From positions 62,001 to 126,000 of the forward strand of contig NZ_JAOQJK010000010.1 in assembly GCF_025567045.1 (NCBI RefSeq): a DNA stretch of 64,000 bases, given 5' to 3'. Below the pieces are notes generated by a model. It was not told where the DNA came from. It searched no databases and was given only the letters and a program-made list of their open reading frames with translations. The translations under genes were made by a program, and so were the position numbers. Positions 1-8,579 of the stretch are shown one piece after another (within the stretch, counting starts at the first letter, position 1; every line of letters begins with the position of its first letter). Source of the DNA: Barnesiella propionica (lineage in GTDB: Bacteria > Bacteroidota > Bacteroidia > Bacteroidales > Barnesiellaceae).

Positions 1-30
1 TCACTGAAAATTTCAGTGACTTTTTTATTC
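1..30 (+). terminator. Rho-independent terminator of an upstream gene
   Basis: The window opens with a self-complementary hairpin (TCACTGA ... TCAGTGA, 5-nt loop), followed at once by a T-rich tract. It probably ends a plus-strand gene lying before the window. The left edge is cut by the window. Confidence 0.65.
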
Positions 31-88
31 ACTCATTATCAAAATCATAATAACTTATCCGAGATTTTTATTTGAAATTATTTTTATA

Positions 89-112
89 TTAGAATTATTC
101 TAATTAACTTTG
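89..112 (+). promoter_or_regulatory. Promoter with overlapping Per/Fur-type operator
   Basis: Positions 89-103 form a perfect 7-1-7 inverted repeat, TTAGAATTATTCTAA, which has the layout of a PerR/Fur box. Positions 105-112 (TAACTTTG) match the Bacteroidetes -7 consensus TAnnTTTG. The operator fills the spacer between this box and a weak -33 element (TTTT, 82-85). A regulator bound here would block the polymerase. The start codon lies 25 nt downstream, so the layout points to autoregulation of the Fur-family gene and of the rubrerythrin gene behind it. Confidence 0.7.
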
Positions 113-137
113 CCGAACAAAATAATAAAACGACAAA

Positions 138-548
138 ATGACTATTCAGGAAATAAAGGAAATATTTCATCAGAAAGGATTAAAAACAACCCCTCAGCGA
201 ATTGCCGTTTATTATGCTCTCTCGGAATTGAAGCATCCATGTGCCGAAGATGTCTTGAAACATGTACGTGAAACACATCCCACTGTGACAACCGGTACTA
301 TATATAATGTTTTGGACAGTCTTGTAAAAACCGGACTTATAACAAAAGTACATACCGACGACAACAAAATGTATTTCGACTGGGACACGAGTGAGCATCA
401 GCACCTTTATTTCGAAGATACCCAGCACATAGCAGATTACCGGGACCCGGGACTTAACCAGATGATCCGGGAATATTTCGACACACATCATATACCCGGA
501 TTCCGAATGAAAGAGATAAAAATACAAATCGTAGGTACAAAAAAATAG
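138..548 (+). CDS. Fur-family transcriptional regulator, PerR-like
   Basis: This 136-residue protein has the Fur layout: an N-terminal winged helix (KTTPQRIAVYYAL, then TVTTGTIYNVLDSLVKTGLI at about 49-68) and a C-terminal metal-binding and dimerisation half with the His-rich EHQHLYFED segment. The CxxC pairs that hold structural zinc in many Fur proteins are absent; the only cysteine is at about residue 35. It precedes rubrerythrin by about 40 nt and has a PerR-like palindrome in its own promoter, which supports a peroxide-sensing PerR role rather than iron regulation. The function is inferred from family and context. Fur or Zur remain possible but fit the neighbour less well. Confidence 0.85.
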   Translation: MTIQEIKEIFHQKGLKTTPQRIAVYYALSELKHPCAEDVLKHVRETHPTVTTGTIYNVLDSLVKTGLITKVHTDDNKMYFDWDTSEHQHLYFEDTQHIADYRDPGLNQMIREYFDTHHIPGFRMKEIKIQIVGTKK

Positions 549-587
549 ATATAAACACAATTGTATAACCAATCAAAACACAAGACA

Positions 588-1166
588 ATGGAAAAAAGCA
601 TTAAAGGAACCAGAACAGAACAAAATTTACTGAAATCTTTTGCAGGTGAATCACAGGCAAGAAGCCGTTATACGTTCTTTGCCAGCGTAGCTAAAAAAGA
701 AGGGTATGAACAGATAGCCGGCGTATTTATGGAAACCGCCGAACAAGAAAAAGAACATGCTAAAAAATTCTTTAAATATCTTGAAGGCGGTATGGTAGAA
801 ATCACAGCTTCCTATCCCGCAGGCATCATCAGTACAACAGCAGAAAACCTGCGCGCTGCTGCCGAAGGAGAGAATGAGGAATGGGCCGATTTATACCCTG
901 AATTCGCAAAAATAGCCGAAGAAGAAGGCTTTCCTGCTATCGCCACTACATTTAAAATGGTCGCCCGCGTAGAAGCCGAACACGAAGCTCGTTACCGTAA
1001 ATTACTGGAACGCGTAGAAACCGGCAAATTCTTTGAAGAAGAAACCGAAATAGAATGGCAATGCCGTAACTGCGGATATGTTCATAAAGGTAAAAAAGCG
1101 CCTCAGTTATGTCCGGCATGCCAGCACCCGCAAGCTTATTTTGAAAGAAAGAAAAACAATTACTAA
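588..1166 (+). CDS. rbr: Rubrerythrin
   Basis: Rubrerythrin reduces hydrogen peroxide in the cytoplasm of anaerobes, using a diiron centre and a rubredoxin-type iron site. The 192-residue product has the ferritin-like four-helix diiron domain, with Glu/His ligands in segments such as [11 protein letters not shown] and [14 protein letters not shown]-terminal rubredoxin-like domain carries CRNCGY and CPACQHP. The ATG at 588 ([12 protein letters not shown]) is chosen over an upstream in-frame TTG at 561, because this is where the family normally starts. It probably shares a transcript with the PerR-like gene just upstream. Confidence 0.95.
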   Translation: MEKSIKGTRTEQNLLKSFAGESQARSRYTFFASVAKKEGYEQIAGVFMETAEQEKEHAKKFFKYLEGGMVEITASYPAGIISTTAENLRAAAEGENEEWADLYPEFAKIAEEEGFPAIATTFKMVARVEAEHEARYRKLLERVETGKFFEEETEIEWQCRNCGYVHKGKKAPQLCPACQHPQAYFERKKNNY

Positions 1167-1180
1167 TACCGGTAATTCAT

Positions 1181-1217
1181 AAAAATAGAGAGGCTATAAC
1201 AGCCCCTCTATTTTTTT
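1181..1217. terminator. Bidirectional terminator between rbr and the glycosyltransferase gene
   Basis: A 15-bp stem with one mismatch (AAAAATAGAGAGGCT against AGCCCCTCTATTTTT) surrounds a 5-nt loop, with A- and T-runs on the flanks. It lies between two convergent genes and can serve both. Confidence 0.8.
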
Positions 1218-1236
1218 ATACCAGAAAAACAAATGC

Positions 1237-2367
1237 TCAACGAAAAGACGGAGAGATTTTTATCCCCTCCCGGCTATATGAATTATAAATGCTTTTCAAT
1301 TCGGCATATATCAGTACTTCGGCATGACTCTCCCATTTTCTGAACATCTCATTAGGCTTATAATCCGGTATAGTATCCAGCAATACGTCCAGATCAAAAT
1401 ACCCGGCAACGGCTCCGGCGCCCACCTTTAATGCATCGTATGCATTACAGATTTGTTCTATATGAACCGGGACCATCATTACAGGTTTTTGCAGATACAG
1501 CGCCTCACACACCGATTCAAAACCTGCGGTAGTCGAGTATCCCTTACAACCGGCCATATAAGAAAGAAAAGTTTGGTCATTGATGCGATGCAGATTCAAC
1601 CCATCGGAAATCCGTAAAACATCCGGAACATCTTTTTTATCCCAAAAGAATTCCAATTTTTCATCAGGATGTTTTCTATGCCAATCTTCAATCTCGGACA
1701 AATAACCGCTATTAAGCATGTATCCATGAATATAATCTCTTGTTTCATTTTTTTGCTGTTTGACCTCCTTTCTTAACAACGGAGGGACTACGGCTATTCC
1801 GCTTTTCCGGTCATCGGAAAGCGGATAGAATGATAATGCCAGCCGGGAAGAGGCTCCCAGTGCAGTCATCTTAGTGAAAAAACGTAATAAATTGATCTCC
1901 AACCAGGATACTTTCGGAAAAATATATTTACGATGCAAAAACATATACTGATGTCCTATACATACTATAGGAACCCGGACAGAAAAGAAGAAATTAGTGA
2001 GGCCGGCCAGTAACTCATAAAAATTAAGAACAATATCGGGGTTATAATCGGCTATTTTCTTTTTTATAAATACCATATTTGCAATATAAACAGGCAATCT
2101 AACCAAGTTATAAACAACACTCTTTATCAGGTTAGGACGTTTATTCTGAGCTGCGGGCAAAAAATTAGGACTTTCGAACGGAAGTATATCCGCTTTCATC
2201 TGCGATAAAAAATAATCGGGCAATATACGGGACTCGCTCTTTCCCACCAGACAGGCCACCACCTCATCCCCTTGCCTGCGAAGCATATCCTGCATAACCA
2301 ATGCCTGGGAAAAATGTCCCCTTCCCTCCCCCTGTATAATAAAAAGAAATTTCATTTCGTCTTTCAT
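1237..2367 (-). CDS. Glycosyltransferase of the MurG/GT28-like fold
   Basis: This 376-residue protein begins with MKFLFIIQGEGRGHFSQAL, the glycine-rich N-terminal nucleotide-sugar transferase signature (G-x-G-R-G-H) seen in MurG-like and MJ1255-type enzymes. The C-terminal half has a donor-site-like stretch, GYSTTAGFESVCEALYLQKP, with the typical Gly, Glu and Pro residues. No signal peptide is evident, so it likely acts at the inner face of the membrane. Met5 (2355) is an alternative start. It lies 42 nt behind the metallophosphatase gene on the same strand, so both probably act on a lipid- or polysaccharide-linked substrate. The substrate is not evident. Confidence 0.75.
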   Translation of the reverse strand: MKDEMKFLFIIQGEGRGHFSQALVMQDMLRRQGDEVVACLVGKSESRILPDYFLSQMKADILPFESPNFLPAAQNKRPNLIKSVVYNLVRLPVYIANMVFIKKKIADYNPDIVLNFYELLAGLTNFFFSVRVPIVCIGHQYMFLHRKYIFPKVSWLEINLLRFFTKMTALGASSRLALSFYPLSDDRKSGIAVVPPLLRKEVKQQKNETRDYIHGYMLNSGYLSEIEDWHRKHPDEKLEFFWDKKDVPDVLRISDGLNLHRINDQTFLSYMAGCKGYSTTAGFESVCEALYLQKPVMMVPVHIEQICNAYDALKVGAGAVAGYFDLDVLLDTIPDYKPNEMFRKWESHAEVLIYAELKSIYNSYSREGIKISPSFR

Positions 2368-2409
2368 TTTTAATCATAACAAAAACATGCTTTATACGGT
2401 TGTCCGGTT

Positions 2410-3180
2410 TCAGGAAGCTTTTATCTCTTTCGCATAATTTTCCTCATATTTGTATATTTCCCATATTCCATCCTCCCTTTCGACAAGAGCACTTAACGAT
2501 TCCACCCAATCCCCGGAATTAAGATAATGCACATTCCCGAACCAAAGATCGGCCGGTTGATGAATATGGCCACAAATAACCCCGTCATAATGTTGACGCC
2601 CGGCTATCTCGGTTAAAGACCTTTCAAAATCCGAAATATAAGACACTGCCGATTTTACCTTATGTTTTATTCTCTGCGAAAAAGAACAATACGGCTTACC
2701 GTTTTTCCTCCGGTAGGCATTTAATACTTTATTTATCCATAACAAGAAAGTATAACCATAATCTCCCAATTTAGCAAGCCATACCATCCGGCTACTTATA
2801 TGATCAAACACATCTCCGTGAGTCACATAATAACGTCTCCCATGAGATACATGTATATAATCCTGAACAAAAGAAACAGACGACAATGTAAGAGGCAATA
2901 TACTGTCCAGAAAACTGTCATGATTTCCTCTTACATAAATAACCCGGGTATTATGTTTTTCCATCATTTTCATAATTACCTTTATCAGATCGGTATATTC
3001 CCGTTTCCAGCGCCCGAAAGGATTACGATGCAATTTCCATCCGTCCAGAATATCTCCGTTTAAAATAAGTTTTTCACAATCTATCGAATGAAGAAATGAA
3101 ATAAGTTCGTTAACTTTTGAATGTTCCGACCCTACATGGACATCGGAAATAATAACCGTAGAAACTTTTTTTCTATTCAT
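2410..3180 (-). CDS. Calcineurin-like metallophosphatase, LpxH-like (UDP-2,3-diacylglucosamine diphosphatase family)
   Basis: The protein shows the metallophosphoesterase motifs in order: ISDVHVGS (Asp/His), LNGDILDGW (Asp), YVRGNHDSF (Asn/His), THGDVFD and CGHIHQPA. This arrangement is typical of LpxH-type enzymes, which cleave UDP-diacylglucosamine in lipid A synthesis, although related enzymes use other substrates. The ATG at 3180 (MNRKKVSTVIISDVH) gives 256 residues and starts right before the first motif. The extra 19 residues from an upstream ATG at 3237 look unlike a signal or domain. It forms a two-gene operon with the downstream glycosyltransferase gene. Confidence 0.8.
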   Translation of the reverse strand: MNRKKVSTVIISDVHVGSEHSKVNELISFLHSIDCEKLILNGDILDGWKLHRNPFGRWKREYTDLIKVIMKMMEKHNTRVIYVRGNHDSFLDSILPLTLSSVSFVQDYIHVSHGRRYYVTHGDVFDHISSRMVWLAKLGDYGYTFLLWINKVLNAYRRKNGKPYCSFSQRIKHKVKSAVSYISDFERSLTEIAGRQHYDGVICGHIHQPADLWFGNVHYLNSGDWVESLSALVEREDGIWEIYKYEENYAKEIKAS

Positions 3181-3310
3181 ACCAATCTGTTGATTTTGAT
3201 GTAAAAATAACTGTCCGCTATTACTCCAGCATGACAAGAGAATGTGATTCTTATGACAGAAATTCCCGTATTTTTCCTTCTATTTAAAATCTTTTTCCCG
3301 TCTCAGGAGT

Positions 3311-3318
3311 TATCTTTG
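3311..3318 (+). promoter_or_regulatory. -7 promoter box for the DUF4491 gene
   Basis: TATCTTTG matches TAnnTTTG and lies 21 nt before the ATG at 3340. No clear TTTG is found at -33. Confidence 0.5.
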
Positions 3319-3339
3319 TAAATAAATATTTCCATAACT

Positions 3340-3654
3340 ATGATGCAATTTTTAGAAAACAATCATTTGCTAGGGCTGATAATAGGAATAAGTACATTTC
3401 TTATTATAGGAATATTCCATCCTATTGTTGTAAAAGCAGAATATTACTGGGGGACACGTTGCTGGTGGATATTCCTCGTAACAGGAATTACAGGCATTAT
3501 TCTTTCCCTGCTCACCGACAACGTCCTCTTTGCGGCACTTCTCGGTGTGTTCGCCTTTTCATCTTTCTGGACCATAAAAGAACTATTCGAACAGGAGGAA
3601 CGAGTCCGCAAAGGCTGGTTTCCTAAAAATCCGAAACGTACATATAAATTCTGA
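3340..3654 (+). CDS. DUF4491 family small membrane protein
   Basis: This protein of 104 residues has two or three hydrophobic segments (about 10-28, 41-58 and 62-78) and a charged tail ending NPKRTYKF. The start LENNHLLGLIIG and the motif HPIVVKAEYYWGT are the pattern I associate with DUF4491, a Bacteroidetes inner-membrane family without known function. A second Met follows directly at 3343 and could equally be the start. It is monocistronic and diverges from the metallophosphatase gene. Confidence 0.75.
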   Translation: MMQFLENNHLLGLIIGISTFLIIGIFHPIVVKAEYYWGTRCWWIFLVTGITGIILSLLTDNVLFAALLGVFAFSSFWTIKELFEQEERVRKGWFPKNPKRTYKF

Positions 3655-3757
3655 AGTATTTCGGCCCGTTATCCGAACATGAGGATTCTTAATTGGAAAA
3701 GTTTATGATTTTTTTCATAATTAACCTCTTACGGTTCCTTTTTTCAATGAAAATGTT

Positions 3758-3765
3758 TATTTTTG
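3758..3765 (+). promoter_or_regulatory. -7 promoter box upstream of a small exported protein
   Basis: TATTTTTG fits TAnnTTTG. Transcription would start near 3771, which favours the ATG at 3799 over the one at 3778 because the latter would have almost no leader. No convincing -33 element is visible. Confidence 0.45.
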
Positions 3766-3798
3766 TGTGTTAAAATAATGACAAAATCGATTTGGGAG

Positions 3799-4170
3799 AT
3801 GAAAGCCATAAGATTGATTACTGCAGCTCTTTTCTTCAGCATGTCCCTTTTAATGACATTGCCTATACAAGCTGCGTCTCCTAAAAGCGGCTGGCAGGAA
3901 GTAACCTCCGAAGAAATTACTCTCTCCAACGGTCAAAACACGACCCGGCTCCCTTCTACCGTCAAGAGCGGAGATCCTATCGAAGTATACAGCAATGACG
4001 GTTTTATCTATATCCGTACTCCCAAACGGGTACAAGTACAAGTATTTACTATCTTAGGCCAATTGGTTTCACAAGCATATATAAACCCGGGAACGTCACA
4101 ACTAAAGATTGAAACCCGGGGTATTTATATCGTTAAGGTAGGATCTGTTACCCAAAAAGTCGCATTATAA
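3799..4170 (+). CDS. Small secreted protein with a C-terminal sorting-domain-like beta sandwich
   Basis: From 3799 the product is 124 residues, with a clear signal peptide (MKAIRLITAALFFSMSLL, cleavage after IQAA). The mature part is short and rich in beta strands. It ends with VQVFTILGQLVSQ, PGTSQLKIETRGIYIVKVG and VTQKVAL, which resembles the C-terminal domains of type IX secretion cargo and DUF6383-like modules. Here the domain stands almost alone, which is unusual for a sorting tag. The ATG at 3778 is an alternative start. The function is unknown. Confidence 0.65.
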   Translation: MKAIRLITAALFFSMSLLMTLPIQAASPKSGWQEVTSEEITLSNGQNTTRLPSTVKSGDPIEVYSNDGFIYIRTPKRVQVQVFTILGQLVSQAYINPGTSQLKIETRGIYIVKVGSVTQKVAL

Positions 4171-4262
4171 CTATATTCATAAATTTACAGAATCTATCCA
4201 CTAAACATTTCCGATTAATAAAAACTATTCCGGAAAACAGGGATGTTAAACTGTAAATTCAT

Positions 4263-4270
4263 TACATTTG
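4263..4270 (+). promoter_or_regulatory. -7 promoter box for ilvE
   Basis: TACATTTG matches TAnnTTTG and is 39 nt upstream of the ilvE start codon. No good -33 element was found. Confidence 0.45.
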
Positions 4271-4309
4271 TAAAAGATAAGAATTATTTTTTCACTAATA
4301 TTTAATCAT

Positions 4310-5329
4310 ATGGAAAATATAGACTGGTCTAACCTTTCTTTCGGTTATATGCCCACCGACTATAACGTACGCTGCACCTACAAAGAGGGCAAATGGGGAG
4401 ATATCGTTGTTACAGATTCACAAAGCATTGACATGCATATGGCCGCGACCTGTCTTCATTACGGGCAAGAAGCCTTTGAAGGAATGAAAGCGTTCAAAGG
4501 GAAAGACGGGAAAATCAGGGTATTCCGCCTCGAAGAAAATGCAGCCCGTCTGCAAAGCAGTTGCAGAGGTATAATGATGCCGGAACTTCCCACCGAAAAA
4601 TTCAAAGAAGCTGTTATTACTGTAATCAAAAAGAACGAACGTTTCGTTCCGCCTTACGAAAGCGGAGCATCTCTTTATATACGACCTCTGTTCATCGGCA
4701 CTTCGGCACAAGTAGGAGTAAAACCTGCTAAAGAATATCTTTTCCTAATATTCGTAACTCCGGTAGGCCCTTATTTTAAAGAAGGTTTCAAACCTACACC
4801 TATGGTCATTCTGCGCCAATACGATCGTGCAGCACCACTGGGAACAGGCAGATATAAAGTCGGCGGTAATTATGCTGCCAGTTTGGTCGCCGGAGAAAAA
4901 GCTCATGAAATGGGATATTCAGCCGTACTCTATCTAGATGCCAAAGAAAAAAAATACATTGATGAGTGCGGACCTGCAAACTTTTTCGGGATACGAGGAA
5001 ACAGTTATATCACACCAGAGTCTACATCCATACTGCCTTCTATTACCAATAAAAGCCTGATGCAACTGGCAAAAGACCTGGGAATGACGGTAGAGCATCG
5101 CCATGTTCCGGAAGAAGAACTTTCCACTTTTGACGAGGCCGGAGCATGCGGTACGGCAGCAGTTATCAGTCCCATCGAACGTATAGACGACCTGGACGAG
5201 AACAAATCTTATGTATTTTCAAAAGACGGAAAACCAGGCCCCGTATGTGAGAAACTATATCATAAACTTCGTGCTATACAATACGGGGACGAACCGGACA
5301 TTCATAACTGGAACACGATCATAGAATAA
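4310..5329 (+). CDS. ilvE: Branched-chain amino acid aminotransferase
   Basis: IlvE is a cytosolic PLP enzyme that exchanges amino groups between leucine, isoleucine or valine and 2-oxoglutarate. The 339-residue length is typical of the class IV fold. Visible motifs include HYGQEAFEGMKAFKG near the N-terminus, YIRPLFIGT, the lysine-bearing GRYKVGGNYAAS region near residues 182-193, where the PLP lysine is expected, and the DECGPANFFGI motif near 222-232. It is a single gene with its own promoter and a strong terminator. Identification is firm. Confidence 0.95.
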   Translation: MENIDWSNLSFGYMPTDYNVRCTYKEGKWGDIVVTDSQSIDMHMAATCLHYGQEAFEGMKAFKGKDGKIRVFRLEENAARLQSSCRGIMMPELPTEKFKEAVITVIKKNERFVPPYESGASLYIRPLFIGTSAQVGVKPAKEYLFLIFVTPVGPYFKEGFKPTPMVILRQYDRAAPLGTGRYKVGGNYAASLVAGEKAHEMGYSAVLYLDAKEKKYIDECGPANFFGIRGNSYITPESTSILPSITNKSLMQLAKDLGMTVEHRHVPEEELSTFDEAGACGTAAVISPIERIDDLDENKSYVFSKDGKPGPVCEKLYHKLRAIQYGDEPDIHNWNTIIE

Positions 5330-5347
5330 TAACCAGAACATATAATA

Positions 5348-5395
5348 TTATACAAAACGACCCGGAATATTAATATTCCGGGTCGTTTTGTATAA
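5348..5395. terminator. Long perfect bidirectional terminator hairpin
   Basis: Two 24-nt arms are exact reverse complements with no unpaired centre, and include ACCCGGAATATT in the core. It sits between ilvE (plus) and a lipoprotein gene (minus) and serves both. Confidence 0.9.
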
Positions 5396-5399
5396 ATAT

Positions 5400-6170
5400 C
5401 TATTCAATTACCTTATTTGCAGTAAAGACTGCCCCTTTACTTGTAACAAGAGAAGGTTTCTTTTTATTCATGTCTTTTATATAGATATAAAATGATTTCT
5501 CAAAGTCTTTACGAAACGTCTTAATATTATATATATCAATCATAATTTTACAAACTCCGGATTCTACAAAAGAGTAGTTGTATTTTGTAATTTCACATTC
5601 ATTTTTGTCAACGTCCGGGTAATATCTACCATATGTTGTAGTAGGAGAAAAGTCATTCGTCTCTTTTTCAAAACGCATTTTTACGCCATCTGCATTAATC
5701 CATTCATAGTGATAAAATATATTGAAACCAAACATGGTTGTGGAACTGGATTCCGATTCTTTTGCAAAAGAAGTGGTCTTATTAGTAGATGGTGAAGTAC
5801 CCGACCATTCTGTATCAGTAGAAATATTTACGATATAGACATAACTGCCAGCTGTAGTTGCCAGTCTTTTTGTTTGCTCATCATAGGTCCAACTACCTTT
5901 ATTATCAGGGTTTATAGATGCACAGGTACCGTCAGCGAAAAATATCCAACTTTGAGGAAAATTGTAGCCACTTTGTCGTGACCAATTTCCTACAAAACGC
6001 TTTATGGCAGGTGAAAGTTCATTATCACAACTCGTTCCAGTATGTCCTTTTCCATCGGTATTCTCTAAATTTTCGGAACCTCTTTCACAAGATAAAAAAA
6101 GTATACAACACAAAATTATTACCATATAATTGACAAATTCTGAATGCAATCTTAAACATTGGGGTTTCAT
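5400..6170 (-). CDS. Lipocalin-like lipoprotein
   Basis: This 256-residue protein has a hydrophobic N-terminus ending in a lipobox (LFLSC), so it is likely lipidated and surface- or periplasm-exposed. The mature part begins with a linker rich in Asn, Gly and Asp. A beta-rich domain follows with VGNWSRQSGYNFPQSWIFFA and GSWTYDEQTKRL, the W-x-x-x pattern of Bacteroidetes lipocalin-like lipoproteins. An internal Met at 6125 could also start a shorter signal peptide. No neighbour suggests a ligand. Confidence 0.6.
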   Translation of the reverse strand: MKPQCLRLHSEFVNYMVIILCCILFLSCERGSENLENTDGKGHTGTSCDNELSPAIKRFVGNWSRQSGYNFPQSWIFFADGTCASINPDNKGSWTYDEQTKRLATTAGSYVYIVNISTDTEWSGTSPSTNKTTSFAKESESSSTTMFGFNIFYHYEWINADGVKMRFEKETNDFSPTTTYGRYYPDVDKNECEITKYNYSFVESGVCKIMIDIYNIKTFRKDFEKSFYIYIKDMNKKKPSLVTSKGAVFTANKVIE

Positions 6171-6384
6171 TTACGTATAAAGTTTTTTTGTTAATATTCA
6201 ACAAAGGTAATCATTTACAAATGCAATGATTCTTTTATATAATATTTTTTTAAAAAAACATATATAATTAATATATTAAAGTTATCAATAACAAACTTTT
6301 TGACAGAAAAAATTAATAGATATTTCTCCAGCATTAATTAATATACTTTTTTGGAGCCAAAAGAAATAAAAATATAACGTAAAC

Positions 6385-7197
6385 TTACTTCACAGGAATA
6401 TAACCGCTTTCCATTATGAGTTTCTGGCCTTTTGGAGAAAGCATATAATTAATAAAAGGAGAAACTTTTTTTTCACGCACTTTGTCATAATAATAAAACA
6501 AAGGTCTCACTACAGGATATTTTCCACTCAAAGCATTTTCCACGGTAGGATAAGAATAATTTCTATCATCATAAGAAACGGCCAGAGATTTAACTTTTTT
6601 ATTTATATAAGCCAAACCTACATACCCTATCGCCCCTTTAGTCTGAGCAACGGATTGAATAATAGCTCCTGTAGCCGGCATAGACAAGCTGCCGCTCATA
6701 TAATTTTTCCCGTCCAGTACACTTTCTTTAAAAAACTCGTATGTACCCGAGGATGTTTCCCGGGAGTAAACGATTATTTTCAAGTTATCCCCTCCCACAT
6801 CTTTCCAGTTGGTAATCTTGCCTCTAAAAATTTGTTCCAGTTGCTTTCTCGTCAGTTTATTCACCTTATTTGCCGGATTCACAACAACAGCCAGAGCATC
6901 ACGTGCGATCACCTTTTCTATTATCTCTCTATGTTCTTTTCTAAACTTCATTTTTTCGCTAAAGCTGATTTCACGGGATGCCATTGCAATATCGCAAGTA
7001 CCGTTCATCAATGAAGAAAATCCTACTCCGGTTCCTCCTCCGGTCACTGTTATATCTCCCGAAGAATTTTGTTTCAGAAAACTTTCGGCCACAATCTGGG
7101 AAACAGGCAGTACCGTATCGCTTCCTTTGACATTTTGAGCCACCGAAATCGATATAGAAGAATAAAACATCAGGAAAAAACAGAGTACTTCTTTCAT
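6385..7197 (-). CDS. pstS: Phosphate ABC transporter, periplasmic phosphate-binding protein
   Basis: PstS captures inorganic phosphate in the periplasm and delivers it to PstCA. The 270-residue protein has a signal peptide (to about AQN) and family motifs KGSDTVLPVSQ, TGGGTGVGFSSL, CDIAMASREIS, the anchor RKQLEQIFRGKITNWKDVGG and YSRETSSGTYEFF. Ser/Thr and Arg residues in these loops bind the phosphate oxygens. It is transcribed away from pstC, with a 197-bp shared upstream region, so binding protein and transporter come from divergent units rather than the usual single operon. Confidence 0.95.
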   Translation of the reverse strand: MKEVLCFFLMFYSSISISVAQNVKGSDTVLPVSQIVAESFLKQNSSGDITVTGGGTGVGFSSLMNGTCDIAMASREISFSEKMKFRKEHREIIEKVIARDALAVVVNPANKVNKLTRKQLEQIFRGKITNWKDVGGDNLKIIVYSRETSSGTYEFFKESVLDGKNYMSGSLSMPATGAIIQSVAQTKGAIGYVGLAYINKKVKSLAVSYDDRNYSYPTVENALSGKYPVVRPLFYYYDKVREKKVSPFINYMLSPKGQKLIMESGYIPVK

Positions 7198-7394
7198 AAA
7201 TGCTTGATTTATTATTTACAAAAGAACAGTCCGAAAATTACATATATATGACATTTCGGTTACTTTATCATAGCAATCTGTCCACCACATAATATTCTTG
7301 TAATGCTAACGAAATATTTTCTACACACATTCTTAAAACTTTCTTCACAGATACTTCATACAAGATAGCCTTCTTTGTATAAGAAAGAAAAAAC

Positions 7395-8579
7395 ATGAAA
7401 AGAATTTTCGAACGTATCATAGAAGGAATAATACAATGCAGCGGATTCCTTACCAGTATAGTAGTTTTACTTATTATCGCTTTTTTGTTCACCGAAGCAT
7501 TCGGCCTGTTCAATAAGAAAACCATAGAAGACGGATATGTACTGGCCTTCAATGAAAATAACACCGTAAAAAAGCTAAATGCCTCACAAATCAAAGACAT
7601 CTTTGACGAAGAAATATTGAACTGGGAACAATTGGGTGGCCCCAGAGAGCCTATAACCGTTTTCCGCTTGAACGACCTTACGCATTATTTTACAGAAACA
7701 GAGCTAGGAAAAGAATATGAACATGCCTCCACCAAAATAGATTCTCTCATCCATATGACACCCGGAATGATAGCTTTTATTCCTGAAGAATTTATTCCCC
7801 AAAATCCCAAAAGCCGTATCTTGAAAGACAATGCAATCCCCATGAGAGACGTATTATTCGGTACAGAATGGTTTCCTACAGCTACACCAGCTGCACAATT
7901 CGGAATACTACCACTTATCGGTGGAACTCTATGGGTAAGTGCATTCGCTATTTTATTCGCACTTCCCTTCGGGCTTTCCGTTTCGGTATATATGAGCGAA
8001 GTAGCGAATAACCGGATCCGTAATATACTTAAGCCTGTAATAGAACTTTTAAGCGGGATTCCTTCGGTCGTTTACGGTTTTTTCGGACTTATCGTCATCG
8101 TTCCGTTCATACAAAAAATATTCGGTTTACCCGTCGGAGAAACCGGACTTGCAGGCAGTATCGTATTAGCTATTATGGCACTTCCTACTATCATTACAGT
8201 CAGTGAAGATGCTATGCGAAATTGCCCGAACTCCATGAGGGAAGCAAGCTTGGCATTAGGAGCCTCGAAATGGCAAACTATATATAAGGTAGTGATTCCC
8301 TTCTCCATCTCTGGTATCACATCAGGAGTCGTATTGGGTATCGGAAGAGCTATAGGTGAAACGATGGCCGTGCTCATGGTAACAGGAAATGCTGCCGTTA
8401 TCCCGCATTCCATTCTGGAACCATTACGAACGATACCCGCAACAATAGCAGCCGAGCTTGGAGAAACCCCTTCGGGAGGGACTCATTACCAAGCACTTTT
8501 CTTGCTCGGAGTTATCCTCTTTTTCATTACTCTCATTATCAACCTGAGTGTAGAATACATCAGTAATAAGCAAAAATAA
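7395..8579 (+). CDS. pstC: Phosphate ABC transporter permease PstC with a PstS-like periplasmic insert
   Basis: This inner-membrane permease has a first membrane helix at about residues 15-35. A long extracytoplasmic stretch (about 45-160) follows, then the standard PstC core from about residue 175, with helices and the coupling motif EASLALGASKWQTIYKVVIP. The insert is unusual. It contains KLNASQIKDIFDEEILNWEQ followed by LGG and PITVFRLND, which line up with the KLTRKQLEQIFRGKITNWKD, VGG and IIVYSRE segments of the PstS encoded next door. Its later part, MIAFIPEEFIPQNPKSRIL, aligns with the GAIGYVGLAYINKKVKSL region of PstS. At 394 residues it is longer than typical PstC. Its stop overlaps the pstA start by one base. 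Confidence 0.93.
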   Translation: MKRIFERIIEGIIQCSGFLTSIVVLLIIAFLFTEAFGLFNKKTIEDGYVLAFNENNTVKKLNASQIKDIFDEEILNWEQLGGPREPITVFRLNDLTHYFTETELGKEYEHASTKIDSLIHMTPGMIAFIPEEFIPQNPKSRILKDNAIPMRDVLFGTEWFPTATPAAQFGILPLIGGTLWVSAFAILFALPFGLSVSVYMSEVANNRIRNILKPVIELLSGIPSVVYGFFGLIVIVPFIQKIFGLPVGETGLAGSIVLAIMALPTIITVSEDAMRNCPNSMREASLALGASKWQTIYKVVIPFSISGITSGVVLGIGRAIGETMAVLMVTGNAAVIPHSILEPLRTIPATIAAELGETPSGGTHYQALFLLGVILFFITLIINLSVEYISNKQK

